DNA of 37,973 bases. It comes from an uncultured Drancourtella sp. GTDB taxonomy: Bacteria > Bacillota > Clostridia > Lachnospirales > Lachnospiraceae. This document shows, one piece after another, positions 15,708-23,777 of this stretch. How positions within the stretch are numbered: position 1 is the stretch's first letter; each line of letters starts with the position of its first letter. Location: assembly GCA_937880845.1 (NCBI GenBank), contig CALFLL010000070.1, positions 1 through 37,973 of the forward strand, in the 5' to 3' direction. The notes under the pieces were generated by a model. The model did no database searches. It was not told where the DNA came from and saw nothing but the letters and a program-made list of their open reading frames with translations. A program made the translations under genes and the position numbers.

Positions 15708-17510
15708 CTATTCCTCTTTATTTTCATATATTTCCGCCTGATATAGTATTTGATATATAGGACAATTTTTTAATAATTCATCATGATTACCAATTCCAAC
15801 AATTTCACCCTTATTCATAACAATTATTTTATCTGCCATTTTTGCTGCACTAAGGCGATGAGATATAAAAATACCTATTTTTTCTCTAGAAATCTCAAAA
15901 AAGTTATCAAAAATCTCTCTCTCCGATACTGTATCAAGTGCAGCATTTGGTTCATCCAAAATGTAAATGGAAGCATCCTTGAAATAGGCACGAGCGAGAG
16001 CCACTTTTTGCCATTGTCCTTGTGATAACTGTTGTCCTTCTTCAAACCAGTTTCCAAGTTGCATGCTCAAATCATAGTTTTCATTTCTTTTTAAAAATGT
16101 TGCCTGAAGTTTATCAAGAACAGTCTTCATATTCTCAGTCGAATGAAAATTTTTCATATCTCCAAATCCTATATTTTCCTGTAAAGTAAGTTCGTATTTC
16201 ACAAAATCCTGAAATAATACTGAAATCTTAGTATAATAATCTTCAATGTCAATATCTTTTAATGATATGTCATTTATTAGAATATCTCCTGCCCTTATTT
16301 CATATAAGCCCGATAATATCTTAATCAATGTGCTTTTTCCCGAACCATTTGGTCCTACTAAAGCAACTTTTTCTCCCTTCTGTAAACTAATATTTATATT
16401 CTTCAAAACATTTTTTTTATTTTTATAAGAAAAAGAAAGATTTTTAATATTTACAGAACTAATTTGACTATTGAGTTTCTTTTTATCTATACTCTTTTTA
16501 CTATTACCGCAATAATTTAAAAATTCAAATAGCATATCCATATACAAAGAACTGTTATAAATGGTATATATATTTGCCATGATAGCTTGTGAATTACTTT
16601 GAACCAATCCCACACTTCTTACATAGCTCATCACGTTTCCTACCAAAATATCACCTGCATACGCCGAGATAACTGCTCCCCCAATAATTATGCAGCTAAC
16701 AAATTGCATAATGAGTTCATAAATAATGTTAAACTTTGTCTTTTTCTTTAATATTTTTATATTTTGTTCAATAAAGCCATTGCTTATTTTCATAAAATTC
16801 CCTAGAAGGTAATCTTTGATGCCTAATAGAGATACTTCTTTATATGAAAAATCGTGAGTCAATAAATAGCTCAAATACCAAGTTTTTCTCTCATCTTTTG
16901 CACGATTCCATATAACATCAAATTCTTGTTGACCAATTTTCAAAAAATATAATACAGATACAACTGGAACAAGTACGAGAAGAATTGATATATATGGATT
17001 CCAACTAAACAGTAGCACAGCAGATGACACCATAGTAATTGCAGAAGTCAAAAGACTAATTACTGCTAAAAAAATTTGAAATGGTCTATATGAAATTTCT
17101 CCTGTTATTTTTTCAATTTTATCATACATCTCGGAACTTTCGAAATCTTCCAAAGACAACCCTGTACATTTTTCCATAATCATATAATTCAAACGATATT
17201 GAAGTAAATATTGAAATTTTCCTTCTATAAAGCCTTTTGCCTCTATAAATAATTCTCCCACAAACGAAGCAAGCATATATAGAACAAAAACCATTGCCGT
17301 ACTAGTTAAAAAATCTTTTCCTTGTACTAGAGAATTAATCAACTCTTGAGATAGGATCAATGTAATTACCGGAAAAATTCCAGTAATTACACTAAAAACT
17401 ATAGTAAAGAAAAATAATTTTTTACTCACCCGCCTGATTATAGAAACTGTTTTAGGCAATTTCTTTAATGCTATCAGTATTTCCTTGATTCCAACTCTAT
17501 TTTTCTCCAT
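15708..17510 (-). CDS. nsoT: LanT lanthipeptide ABC exporter
   Basis: 600 residues: six-helix transmembrane domain (about 1-320) and nucleotide-binding domain. Walker A is VGPNGSGKST near residue 388, the signature is LSQGQWQKVALARA, Walker B is IYILDEPNAALD, and the switch His is in FISHR. There is no C39 peptidase domain at the N terminus, as expected for NisT-type exporters, which move the modified peptide with its leader still on. It overlaps lanB by 14 bases, and GGAGG precedes its ATG. A second, similar exporter is found in the RumC locus (33820-35628). Confidence 0.92.
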   Translation of the reverse strand: MEKNRVGIKEILIALKKLPKTVSIIRRVSKKLFFFTIVFSVITGIFPVITLILSQELINSLVQGKDFLTSTAMVFVLYMLASFVGELFIEAKGFIEGKFQYLLQYRLNYMIMEKCTGLSLEDFESSEMYDKIEKITGEISYRPFQIFLAVISLLTSAITMVSSAVLLFSWNPYISILLVLVPVVSVLYFLKIGQQEFDVIWNRAKDERKTWYLSYLLTHDFSYKEVSLLGIKDYLLGNFMKISNGFIEQNIKILKKKTKFNIIYELIMQFVSCIIIGGAVISAYAGDILVGNVMSYVRSVGLVQSNSQAIMANIYTIYNSSLYMDMLFEFLNYCGNSKKSIDKKKLNSQISSVNIKNLSFSYKNKKNVLKNINISLQKGEKVALVGPNGSGKSTLIKILSGLYEIRAGDILINDISLKDIDIEDYYTKISVLFQDFVKYELTLQENIGFGDMKNFHSTENMKTVLDKLQATFLKRNENYDLSMQLGNWFEEGQQLSQGQWQKVALARAYFKDASIYILDEPNAALDTVSEREIFDNFFEISREKIGIFISHRLSAAKMADKIIVMNKGEIVGIGNHDELLKNCPIYQILYQAEIYENKEE

Positions 17511-20500
17511 TATCCTCCAACCTTTTCATAATATATTTTTTTGCATACATTACGCTCTCAGCAAATGCCATCAATTTTCTTTCTAATTCACGATTTGTGC
17601 CAAGTAATCTGTTACAATGTAAATGAATCACACTGGCAACAATACCATTTTTAAATATAGGATCTGAATTTATAATTGAAATTCTTTTTCTATATTCATC
17701 AATCACCTCATCTCTTTCTATTAAAAGTTCATAAATAATCTTTCCATCTTCTCTATTCTTTAAATTTCCCCAGCTGTTTTCAATATCACAAATTTTCAAA
17801 AGATTTTCTTTTTCCTTTTTAAATTCACTTATAAATTCTGATGAGTGGTAATTAATAGTTAAAAACTGTAGCTGTTCATCAAATCCTTTATAAAATTTCT
17901 CGACGTACATTACAATAGAAACGACTGCCAATTCCTCTAGCGTCACTGATATTTTTCCTAAACGTTTCAAGCGTAATATACTTTCTACAATATAACTATC
18001 TATAAAAAACAAGCGTTCCGCAATTTCCATTAATTCTACTCCACCGTATCGTTCAATCTCCTTGTCATATACCGATATATTCATATCTCCTACTACCTGG
18101 TCTGAAAATAATTCTGCACTCCAGTCTAATATTTGCGGATATACCTGCAACAAAAGTTCCTGTGCTGCATGTAAACGCAATCTTATATGAGGTTTTGGAT
18201 CAGCATAACGCATATAAAAGTAATCAATTCCATAGTTCTTTTTCAACATTTCACAAAATTCCATAATGTAAAATGCAATTAATTCTTCCTCTCTACTTTC
18301 ATTGCAATATAGTTTTAAATACAGCCAATTATTAAAGGGCAAAACCAAACGCTGTGTTTGTATAAATGTTTTTCTAATTGCCGGAAGAATTGGTCTTTTT
18401 TCTACATTTTTTCTAAATATAGGAACTACAATTTCTGTTGTGTATGGTCTTCCATCATCGTAAACAAGATCTCTCCCATGCTCGACTTCTTCAAATATTA
18501 AATCTCTCTCTTTATGTTTCTTTAATTCATCATAGACTATTCTTATTGACAACTCTTTTGATAGATCAAGTCTTATACGATTGTCAGTATCAACAATATA
18601 AATGTCCAAAGGCATTTTATTTTCCGTCGTCCATTCTAAAAATTTTTCTTTAAAATTTTCATAATTATTCTTTTTCAGTTTAAGTTCCTGCACATTAACT
18701 TTCCACTTTTCACTTTGTAGCACAATATCTTTAAACTTTATAGCTGGAACATGCCTATAATCCGCATAAATGTAACTCCATGGAAACTCTGACCATGCTC
18801 TTTTCCCTTCGTATGAAATGTCTTGTAGAAATCTAAACACATTTGGATTTAACATAGGATTATACATATTGTTGGATTCAAAAATAATTTCTTTACCAGT
18901 CTGTCTATCTCTCGCATAAAATTTTTCATCGAATACCCCTATGTAAACATCATTAAGATTTATAATATCCTCACATTCTTTAGTTCCACTAGTGAATACA
19001 GCTGTTTCTTTCTCTCTAAATGACAATGTTCTAACAATATTACCATTTCGTGTAGGTGAAGGTAAAAAGCTAATTTCACACATCTCACTATGCAGACTAC
19101 GGATTCTTCTTTCTTCCATGTTACATTTTTTAACAATACTTGCAATTTTATCTGATAATACCGAAAATCTTCCAAATGTTTTTCCTGCTACAAACGATCC
19201 ACAATTTGGACTAAGATTAAGACTTATCTTTTCTCCTTCTTTCTTTAAAATAAAATACAATTCTAAAGAAATTGGGATTTCTTCTGGTTGTACTGTACAA
19301 TCTATTAACCTTTGAATGTCCTCTATCTTAATATCAATATACGTGCTATTTTTGAGAGCTTTTTCATATTCTGCCAGAAAATAATTTTTTAAGTTTTGTC
19401 TATAATTATCCTTTGTATTATATTCATCATAAAAATCATTTTGAGGTTTTATATATGGTGCTGGAGCCCCAAGACCAATATTAGAATCCAGCATTTCTAA
19501 TATTGGTACTTCTCGATCTATTCCATATTTTTCTATAAACCGATTTCTATAATGTTGCAAATATCCATATTGATTTTTTATATCATTGCTAAGATATACA
19601 AATAAACTTGCCAATTCACATATTGACTCAGAAACATTCTTTTCTAGTTGAAAAGCTTCCCCACTTATAATAGTGTCAACTTGTAAGTATGCTGAACTTT
19701 CATATATTTCCTGCATTTTCCTCTTTATTTCATTATACTTAACCGCTCCGTCTCCAAAATCGGTTTCCATATACTCCGCACATAATCTTTCGATTTCAAT
19801 AACTTTTTCACTTATATCTGTAATCTCCATAGATTGACATTGTTGTATAAAATATTTTAATGGTTCTATACTATTAAATGATGGTCGTAGGTTTGAAATC
19901 AGAAATCCCTTTTCAATTAATTCTCCCACATATGCTTTAATCTTCTCTATTGATGTATTAGGATATTGTGCTTGAAGCTGCTTCAACATAACTTCATATT
20001 TAGTAAAATCTTTAATTGTATCAAATAATACTTTAAAAACCTTAGTAAATCGAATGCTAATCTCTTCTGCTCCTTTTTCTGTTGAATAGATCAATATAAC
20101 TCTATTGCCTTTGATATGACAGGCGTCATTAAATTTAAACTCTAATCGTTCCATATAATACTTTTCCATATGTCCTATCAAACCAAACAACCACTCAGAA
20201 TCAATATTAACCCTTTTTTCATTCTTGGTCTTTAAGCGCGGAAATTTTTCTTTCTCGCTAATACAACCTATTCCAACTCCTGAAAAAAGTCCAAATGGTG
20301 TTGTTCTTTCTTTACTTCTAGTTAAATATTTCATTATTGAAATATTTAATCCGATTAATTTTTTATCGGATAATTGTTCGGGGTTCTTCATATAAATATC
20401 CATCATTTCTACTAATGCTGGACTTGCAATACTAATTTTTTCTCTAAATACAGCATCTTTACAAGCCAATTCAACCTCTTTTGCAGAAAAATCTATCTTC

Positions 20501-20562
20501 GAACTATCTTCGGTTGGTCTACGATACATAAATTCTCCAATATCATAAAATATTTTTTTCAT
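17497..20562 (-). CDS. nsoB: LanB full-length lanthipeptide dehydratase
   Basis: 1021 residues, the normal size for class I LanB. It glutamylates Ser/Thr of the core using glutamyl-tRNA and eliminates glutamate to leave Dha/Dhb. The N-terminal glutamylation domain starts YDIGEFMYRRPT and has SIMKYLTRSKERTTPFGLFSG. The C-terminal elimination (SpaB_C) domain covers about residues 720-1015, with WLYLKLYCNESREEELIAF, YFYMRYADPKPHIRLRLH and RLLGTNRELERKLMAF. It follows its own promoter, with GGAGGATTAAAATG at the start, and is the first gene of B-T-C. Confidence 0.94.
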   Translation of the reverse strand: MKKIFYDIGEFMYRRPTEDSSKIDFSAKEVELACKDAVFREKISIASPALVEMMDIYMKNPEQLSDKKLIGLNISIMKYLTRSKERTTPFGLFSGVGIGCISEKEKFPRLKTKNEKRVNIDSEWLFGLIGHMEKYYMERLEFKFNDACHIKGNRVILIYSTEKGAEEISIRFTKVFKVLFDTIKDFTKYEVMLKQLQAQYPNTSIEKIKAYVGELIEKGFLISNLRPSFNSIEPLKYFIQQCQSMEITDISEKVIEIERLCAEYMETDFGDGAVKYNEIKRKMQEIYESSAYLQVDTIISGEAFQLEKNVSESICELASLFVYLSNDIKNQYGYLQHYRNRFIEKYGIDREVPILEMLDSNIGLGAPAPYIKPQNDFYDEYNTKDNYRQNLKNYFLAEYEKALKNSTYIDIKIEDIQRLIDCTVQPEEIPISLELYFILKKEGEKISLNLSPNCGSFVAGKTFGRFSVLSDKIASIVKKCNMEERRIRSLHSEMCEISFLPSPTRNGNIVRTLSFREKETAVFTSGTKECEDIINLNDVYIGVFDEKFYARDRQTGKEIIFESNNMYNPMLNPNVFRFLQDISYEGKRAWSEFPWSYIYADYRHVPAIKFKDIVLQSEKWKVNVQELKLKKNNYENFKEKFLEWTTENKMPLDIYIVDTDNRIRLDLSKELSIRIVYDELKKHKERDLIFEEVEHGRDLVYDDGRPYTTEIVVPIFRKNVEKRPILPAIRKTFIQTQRLVLPFNNWLYLKLYCNESREEELIAFYIMEFCEMLKKNYGIDYFYMRYADPKPHIRLRLHAAQELLLQVYPQILDWSAELFSDQVVGDMNISVYDKEIERYGGVELMEIAERLFFIDSYIVESILRLKRLGKISVTLEELAVVSIVMYVEKFYKGFDEQLQFLTINYHSSEFISEFKKEKENLLKICDIENSWGNLKNREDGKIIYELLIERDEVIDEYRKRISIINSDPIFKNGIVASVIHLHCNRLLGTNRELERKLMAFAESVMYAKKYIMKRLEDNGEK

Positions 20563-20596
20563 TTTAATCCTCCAAATTTTTTATTTATTATTGAAA

Positions 20597-20628
20597 ACTA
20601 TAGTCCCTAATTATCAAAAATATATCAA
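20597..20628 (-). promoter_or_regulatory. lanB promoter with LanR-type box
   Basis: Minus-strand TTGATA (20628-20623), a 20-base spacer and TATAGT (20602-20597). Inside the spacer a second TTGAT lies 11 bases after the first and ends 13 bases or so before the -10. The same geometry is seen before the A1 precursor (TTGATA-N20-TATAAC) and matches my memory of the NisR-controlled nisA promoter, whose second TCT is 13 bases before the -10. Confidence 0.6.
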
Positions 20629-20642
20629 CACATCAGGTTATA

Positions 20643-22007
20643 TTATTCATATAATATCGGTGCTTGTATCTTAACCGTTGCACCTAATTCATCTGAATTA
20701 AATAAGTACAAATAGCACTCATTTGCTTTAATAACTCTGTTTACATATGCCAGTCCAATTCCATAATGTACTGTATTTCTATGTTTATTTGATGTATAAA
20801 ATAATTTAGTTGCATTGACTAAAACCTCATCATTAAACTTTCCATATTTATTCGATATGGCAATAGTATACAGGTCTTTATCTTGCATAATATTACATAA
20901 AATTCTATCTTTTTCTGTTTTATATTCTATGGCATTGTCTATGATATTAAATATAGCTCTTTCCATCGAAAAGCTATCTATATAAATTCTTCCCGCGATA
21001 TGACTAATAGAAAAATCTATCTTTGTATGTTGGTTGGCCGCATATTCCTCAACTTCAGATTTTATTCTTTCAGAAAATATATCACATTCTATTTTTTCTT
21101 TTATCCCACCCTCAATCTTATCTACTTTAATATATTGAATAAGGATTGTAAGATATTTTTCTATTTTACCAACTGCCTCCATTACACTTTGTAAGTGTGA
21201 AACATTATATGGTTTTGTATCATAATCCAGCACTAATTCTGTATTACCTTTAATAACTGTTAACGGAATTTTAATATCGTGTGCCAATGCACCTATTTCC
21301 TCATTTTTTTCATTTTCTATTTTCCAATTTAAATACAGTGTTTCTTTTAAAGCATCTCTCATCCTTATCATTGAATCAATTGTATGGGAGAATTCCTTTA
21401 TATTACTTTTATGCGTTTCAAAATCTAAATTCCCATTTTCAATTTCTAAAGATATTCTCTCAATTTTTGCAAATTCATGTTTCCAAAAACTTACTAATTT
21501 AAGTGTTATAATATAAACGTATAAAATATATACAATTACTGTAACTGCATAAGAAACAAAATCATAATTCAGTAAACAGAACTTTTCATTCTCAAAATTA
21601 AAATAAGCACGCATATTATATTTAACTACGCAAACTTCATTGTTTCTATCTATTAACGAATAAATAATATTTCCTTGCACATTACTCTCTGTTCCAGCAA
21701 CAACTCCCAGTGCATGTTCCAAATTTGTAGGACTCATGTTTCCATATTTTTTATTATTATCAAGATCAAAAACAACAAACTCGCATCCTTTTGGTAAATG
21801 ATTAGATGTGATTTTATCCAAATTTGATAATTTAACCTTGTTTTCGTTTAGTATGCTCTCGCTATAATTTGCCGGGATGACTATATTACTATATATTAAT
21901 AAATTCGTAATAACCAACCATCCTACTCCTAATATTACAATTCCCAATACTAACCGGATTATATAAAACATTAATTGTCTTTTCATTGAAATCAACTTAT
22001 ACACCAC
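20643..22007 (-). CDS. LanK-type sensor histidine kinase (second pair)
   Basis: 454 residues. Membrane segments at about 12-38 and 150-172 frame an extracellular sensor of about 110 residues. The HisKA box is GALAHDIKIPLTVIKGN near residue 239, the N-box is FNIIDNAIEY, and the G-box is HYGIGLAYVNRVI. Architecture and length fit NisK/SpaK. It overlaps the response regulator by 16 bases; the GTG at 22007 is taken as start, while an ATG at 21986 has no good Shine-Dalgarno. It is related to the other kinase at 23778-25145 but clearly diverged, suggesting a different ligand. Confidence 0.88.
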   Translation of the reverse strand: MVYKLISMKRQLMFYIIRLVLGIVILGVGWLVITNLLIYSNIVIPANYSESILNENKVKLSNLDKITSNHLPKGCEFVVFDLDNNKKYGNMSPTNLEHALGVVAGTESNVQGNIIYSLIDRNNEVCVVKYNMRAYFNFENEKFCLLNYDFVSYAVTVIVYILYVYIITLKLVSFWKHEFAKIERISLEIENGNLDFETHKSNIKEFSHTIDSMIRMRDALKETLYLNWKIENEKNEEIGALAHDIKIPLTVIKGNTELVLDYDTKPYNVSHLQSVMEAVGKIEKYLTILIQYIKVDKIEGGIKEKIECDIFSERIKSEVEEYAANQHTKIDFSISHIAGRIYIDSFSMERAIFNIIDNAIEYKTEKDRILCNIMQDKDLYTIAISNKYGKFNDEVLVNATKLFYTSNKHRNTVHYGIGLAYVNRVIKANECYLYLFNSDELGATVKIQAPILYE

Positions 22008-22657
22008 CTATACCCAATTCCCCATATAGTTTTTATTGGATCTTTGCCAAATTGCTTAAATTTCTTCCTTATTGAATAAACATACTCCGTTATTGTTCTT
22101 AATTGAGTATCTGCATCTAGATCATATAAATAGTCATATAGCATGTCTTTTGAAAATGTTTGCCCTTGATTTTGTATAAGAATTTTACATATTCTAAACT
22201 CATTTTTTGTCAACATGACAACATCATTATCGAGCATAATAGAGTTCGTATCTAAATCAAATACCCATCCATCAACAACCACTTTATTTTCTTTAACATT
22301 TGCTTTTCTTCTCAAAGCAACTTTAATTCTAGCTACTAACTCTTTTATACTAAATGGTTTTGTTATGTAATCATCAGCACCTTCCAATAATCCTTTTACT
22401 TTTGCCTCTTCACTTGATTTTGCTGAAAGAAAAATCACAGGACATGAAATAATGCATTTTATCTTTTTTAAAATTTCAAATCCGTCAAATATTGGTAACA
22501 TAACATCCAATAAAATCAGATCAAATCCTTCAAATTCTTCAACAGTTATATTCTCAATATATTCTTTTGTTTCAATATCATAGCCCTCCCGTAATAATAC
22601 CTCATTTATTATTTCTAATATTTTTTTATCATCATCAACAACAAGTATCCTAGACAT
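21992..22657 (-). CDS. LanR-type OmpR-family response regulator (second pair)
   Basis: 221 residues. The receiver begins MSRILVVDDDKKI, the phospho-acceptor is in DLILLDVMLPIFDG, and the conserved Lys in YITKPFS. The winged-helix DNA-binding domain covers about 125-220 (KNEFRICKILIQNQGQ, then TITEYVYSIRKKF, GIGYRW). The ATG at 22657 has GGGAGGTG 7 bases upstream and is preferred over the longer reading to 22696. It is transcribed between the precursor terminator and lanB, so it should act on the TTGAT-type boxes before A1 and B. Confidence 0.9.
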   Translation of the reverse strand: MSRILVVDDDKKILEIINEVLLREGYDIETKEYIENITVEEFEGFDLILLDVMLPIFDGFEILKKIKCIISCPVIFLSAKSSEEAKVKGLLEGADDYITKPFSIKELVARIKVALRRKANVKENKVVVDGWVFDLDTNSIMLDNDVVMLTKNEFRICKILIQNQGQTFSKDMLYDYLYDLDADTQLRTITEYVYSIRKKFKQFGKDPIKTIWGIGYRWCIS

Positions 22658-22745
22658 ATTTACACCTCCCAAAATCTCTTTTTTTAAGTATATCAATTTT
22701 TTTTGATTTTTTATTTTTCATGTAATAAAATCCCTATTTCCACGT

Positions 22746-22789
22746 AAAAAATGCTTTATCCTAATTTCCCCAAGGATAAAGCATTTTTA
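22746..22789 (-). terminator. Terminator after the precursor array
   Basis: Stem ATGCTTTATCC / GGATAAAGCAT, extended by A/T pairs, with a 12-base loop and six Ts on the minus strand. It ends the A1-A4 transcript about 20 bases past the A4 stop, so R-K and B-T-C need their own promoters or read-through. Confidence 0.85.
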
Positions 22790-22807
22790 TGTAGTTCTTT
22801 AAAAAAT

Positions 22808-22957
22808 TTATTTACCTGTTGTAAATGGACATGTTGCTAAAATTCCTGTTCTGCAACTGGAAGTACAAAGGCTTATACTTGTAATTCTCTCCTGTTTTTC
22901 TCCTTCTCTTATCTTTATCTTGGTTACATCCAGATCGAAATCGTCAAATTTTGCCAT
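22808..22957 (-). CDS. nsoA4: Nisin-like precursor A4 (short, rings A-C only)
   Basis: 49 residues: a leader (MAKFDDFDLDV..., ending EKQER) and a 25-residue core. The core begins ITSISLCTSSCRTGILATC, the first eight residues equal to nisin A, so Ser3-Cys7, Thr8-Cys11 and Thr13-Cys19 can form rings A, B and C. It then ends PFTTGK, with no cysteines for rings D and E. Ser9-Ser10 replace Pro9-Gly10. The leader keeps the F-D-L-D box used by LanB. AGGAGG precedes the ATG. It is the last of four precursors with 20-base gaps. Confidence 0.9.
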   Translation of the reverse strand: MAKFDDFDLDVTKIKIREGEKQERITSISLCTSSCRTGILATCPFTTGK

Positions 22958-22977
22958 TGTATTTTCCTCCTATTCTG

Positions 22978-23151
22978 CTATTTGCCTGTAATCTGACAGC
23001 TGCATGTTGCTGTATTAATCGCACATGTCATCAGAATTCCTGTTACACATCCTGGTGTACACAGAGATTTGCTTGTGATTCTTGGTTCTGCACCGCCTTC
23101 TTTTGCTGTTGTTTTTGTTACATCCAAATCAAAATCATCAAATTTTGCCAT
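22978..23151 (-). CDS. nsoA3: Nisin-like precursor A3
   Basis: 57 residues. Leader of 24 (F-D-L-D box, VTKTTAKEGGAEPR) and a 33-residue core starting ITSKSLCTPGCVTGILMTC and ending TATCSCQITGK. Rings A-E of nisin are all possible. Position 27 of the core is Ser, where A1 and A2 have Gly. The ITSKSLC start and GILMTC resemble nisin U more than nisin A; the hinge is AIN. The P1 residue is Arg, suiting trypsin- or NisP-type cleavage. Confidence 0.95.
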   Translation of the reverse strand: MAKFDDFDLDVTKTTAKEGGAEPRITSKSLCTPGCVTGILMTCAINTATCSCQITGK

Positions 23152-23171
23152 TGCCTTTTCCTCCTACTTTC

Positions 23172-23345
23172 TTATTTACCTGTGATCTGGCAGCCGCATG
23201 TTGCTGTATTAATCGCACATGTCATCAGAATTCCTGTTACACATCCTGGTGTACACAGAGATTTGCTTGTGATTCTTGGTTCTGCACCGCCTTCTTTTGC
23301 TGTTGTTTTTGTTACATCCAAATCAAAATCATCAAATTTTGCCAT
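23172..23345 (-). CDS. nsoA2: Nisin-like precursor A2
   Basis: 57 residues. The leader equals A3 (VTKTTAKEGGAEPR at its end) and the core equals A1 (ends TATCGCQITGK). Five-ring nisin U-like core. AGGAGG and the 20-base spacer are repeated almost exactly from the neighbouring units, so the copies arose by recent tandem duplication with a 194-base period. Confidence 0.95.
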   Translation of the reverse strand: MAKFDDFDLDVTKTTAKEGGAEPRITSKSLCTPGCVTGILMTCAINTATCGCQITGK

Positions 23346-23365
23346 TGCCTTTTCCTCCTACTTTC

Positions 23366-23539
23366 TTATTTACCTGTGATCTGGCAGCCGCATGTTGCTG
23401 TATTAATCGCACATGTCATCAGAATTCCTGTTACACATCCTGGTGTACACAGAGATTTGCTTGTGATTCTTGGTTCTGCACTGCTTTCTTTTGCCGTTGT
23501 TTTGATTACATCAAGATCGAAATCATCAAATTTAGCCAT
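23366..23539 (-). CDS. nsoA1: Nisin-like precursor A1
   Basis: 57 residues. A longer in-frame reading to 23575 exists, but AAGGAGG lies 8 bases before the ATG at 23539 and MAKFDDF matches the other copies. The leader differs slightly from A2/A3 (VIKTTAKESSAEPR). The core of 33 residues begins ITSKSLCTPGC and carries Ser3, Thr8, Thr13, Thr23 and Thr25 with Cys7, 11, 19, 26 and 28, the nisin ring pattern. It is the first gene after the LanR-type promoter. Confidence 0.95.
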   Translation of the reverse strand: MAKFDDFDLDVIKTTAKESSAEPRITSKSLCTPGCVTGILMTCAINTATCGCQITGK

Positions 23540-23642
23540 TACCTTTTCCTCCTTTCCGATAAATATATCTTGCAAAAAAACATTTCTTCTTGAAAATGTA
23601 CTTCCTAAAGAAATCTTTTTACAATTCTTCCTTACACCAATA

Positions 23643-23677
23643 GTTATACTTTGTAAAAATCAGAAAAATATCAAGAA
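23643..23677 (-). promoter_or_regulatory. Precursor promoter with LanR (nisin-type) box
   Basis: Minus-strand TTGATA (23674-23669), 20-base spacer, TATAAC (23648-23643). TCT copies at 23676-23674 and 23664-23662 are 9 bases apart, and the second ends 13 bases before the -10, as in nisA. TTGAT and CTGAT recur with an 11-base period, suiting an OmpR-type dimer. It lies 104 bases before the A1 ATG, leaving a long leader. Confidence 0.6.
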
Positions 23678-23718
23678 TATTAAAAAATCAAAAATATATA
23701 TTTATTATTCGAATTCAA

Positions 23719-23750
23719 TAAAAAAAGACTCTCACATTTTTGTGACAGTC
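23719..23750 (-). terminator. Terminator after the first LanK gene
   Basis: Stem GACTGTCAC / GTGAGAGTC with one mismatch and a short A/T loop, followed by seven Ts on the minus strand, about 28 bases past the kinase stop. It isolates the precursor promoter from upstream transcription. Confidence 0.75.
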
Positions 23751-23777
23751 CTCTTTTTCTCTAATAATACCTATTGC

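Larger units (their letters stand above)
22957..23539 (-). repeat. 194-bp tandem repeat array of precursor units
   Basis: Starts at 23539, 23345, 23151 and 22957 are each 194 bases apart. The first three units are near identical including ribosome binding sites and spacers; the fourth keeps the leader and spacing but not the core. Confidence 0.9.

Noticed and set aside
15708..17510. LanT as a combined exporter and leader peptidase
   Set aside because: There is no C39 peptidase domain before the first membrane segment; the protein starts directly with the membrane domain.
22957..23539. CRISPR-like regular repeat spacing
   Set aside because: The period is 194 bases, units are coding throughout, and there are no short repeats separated by unique spacers.
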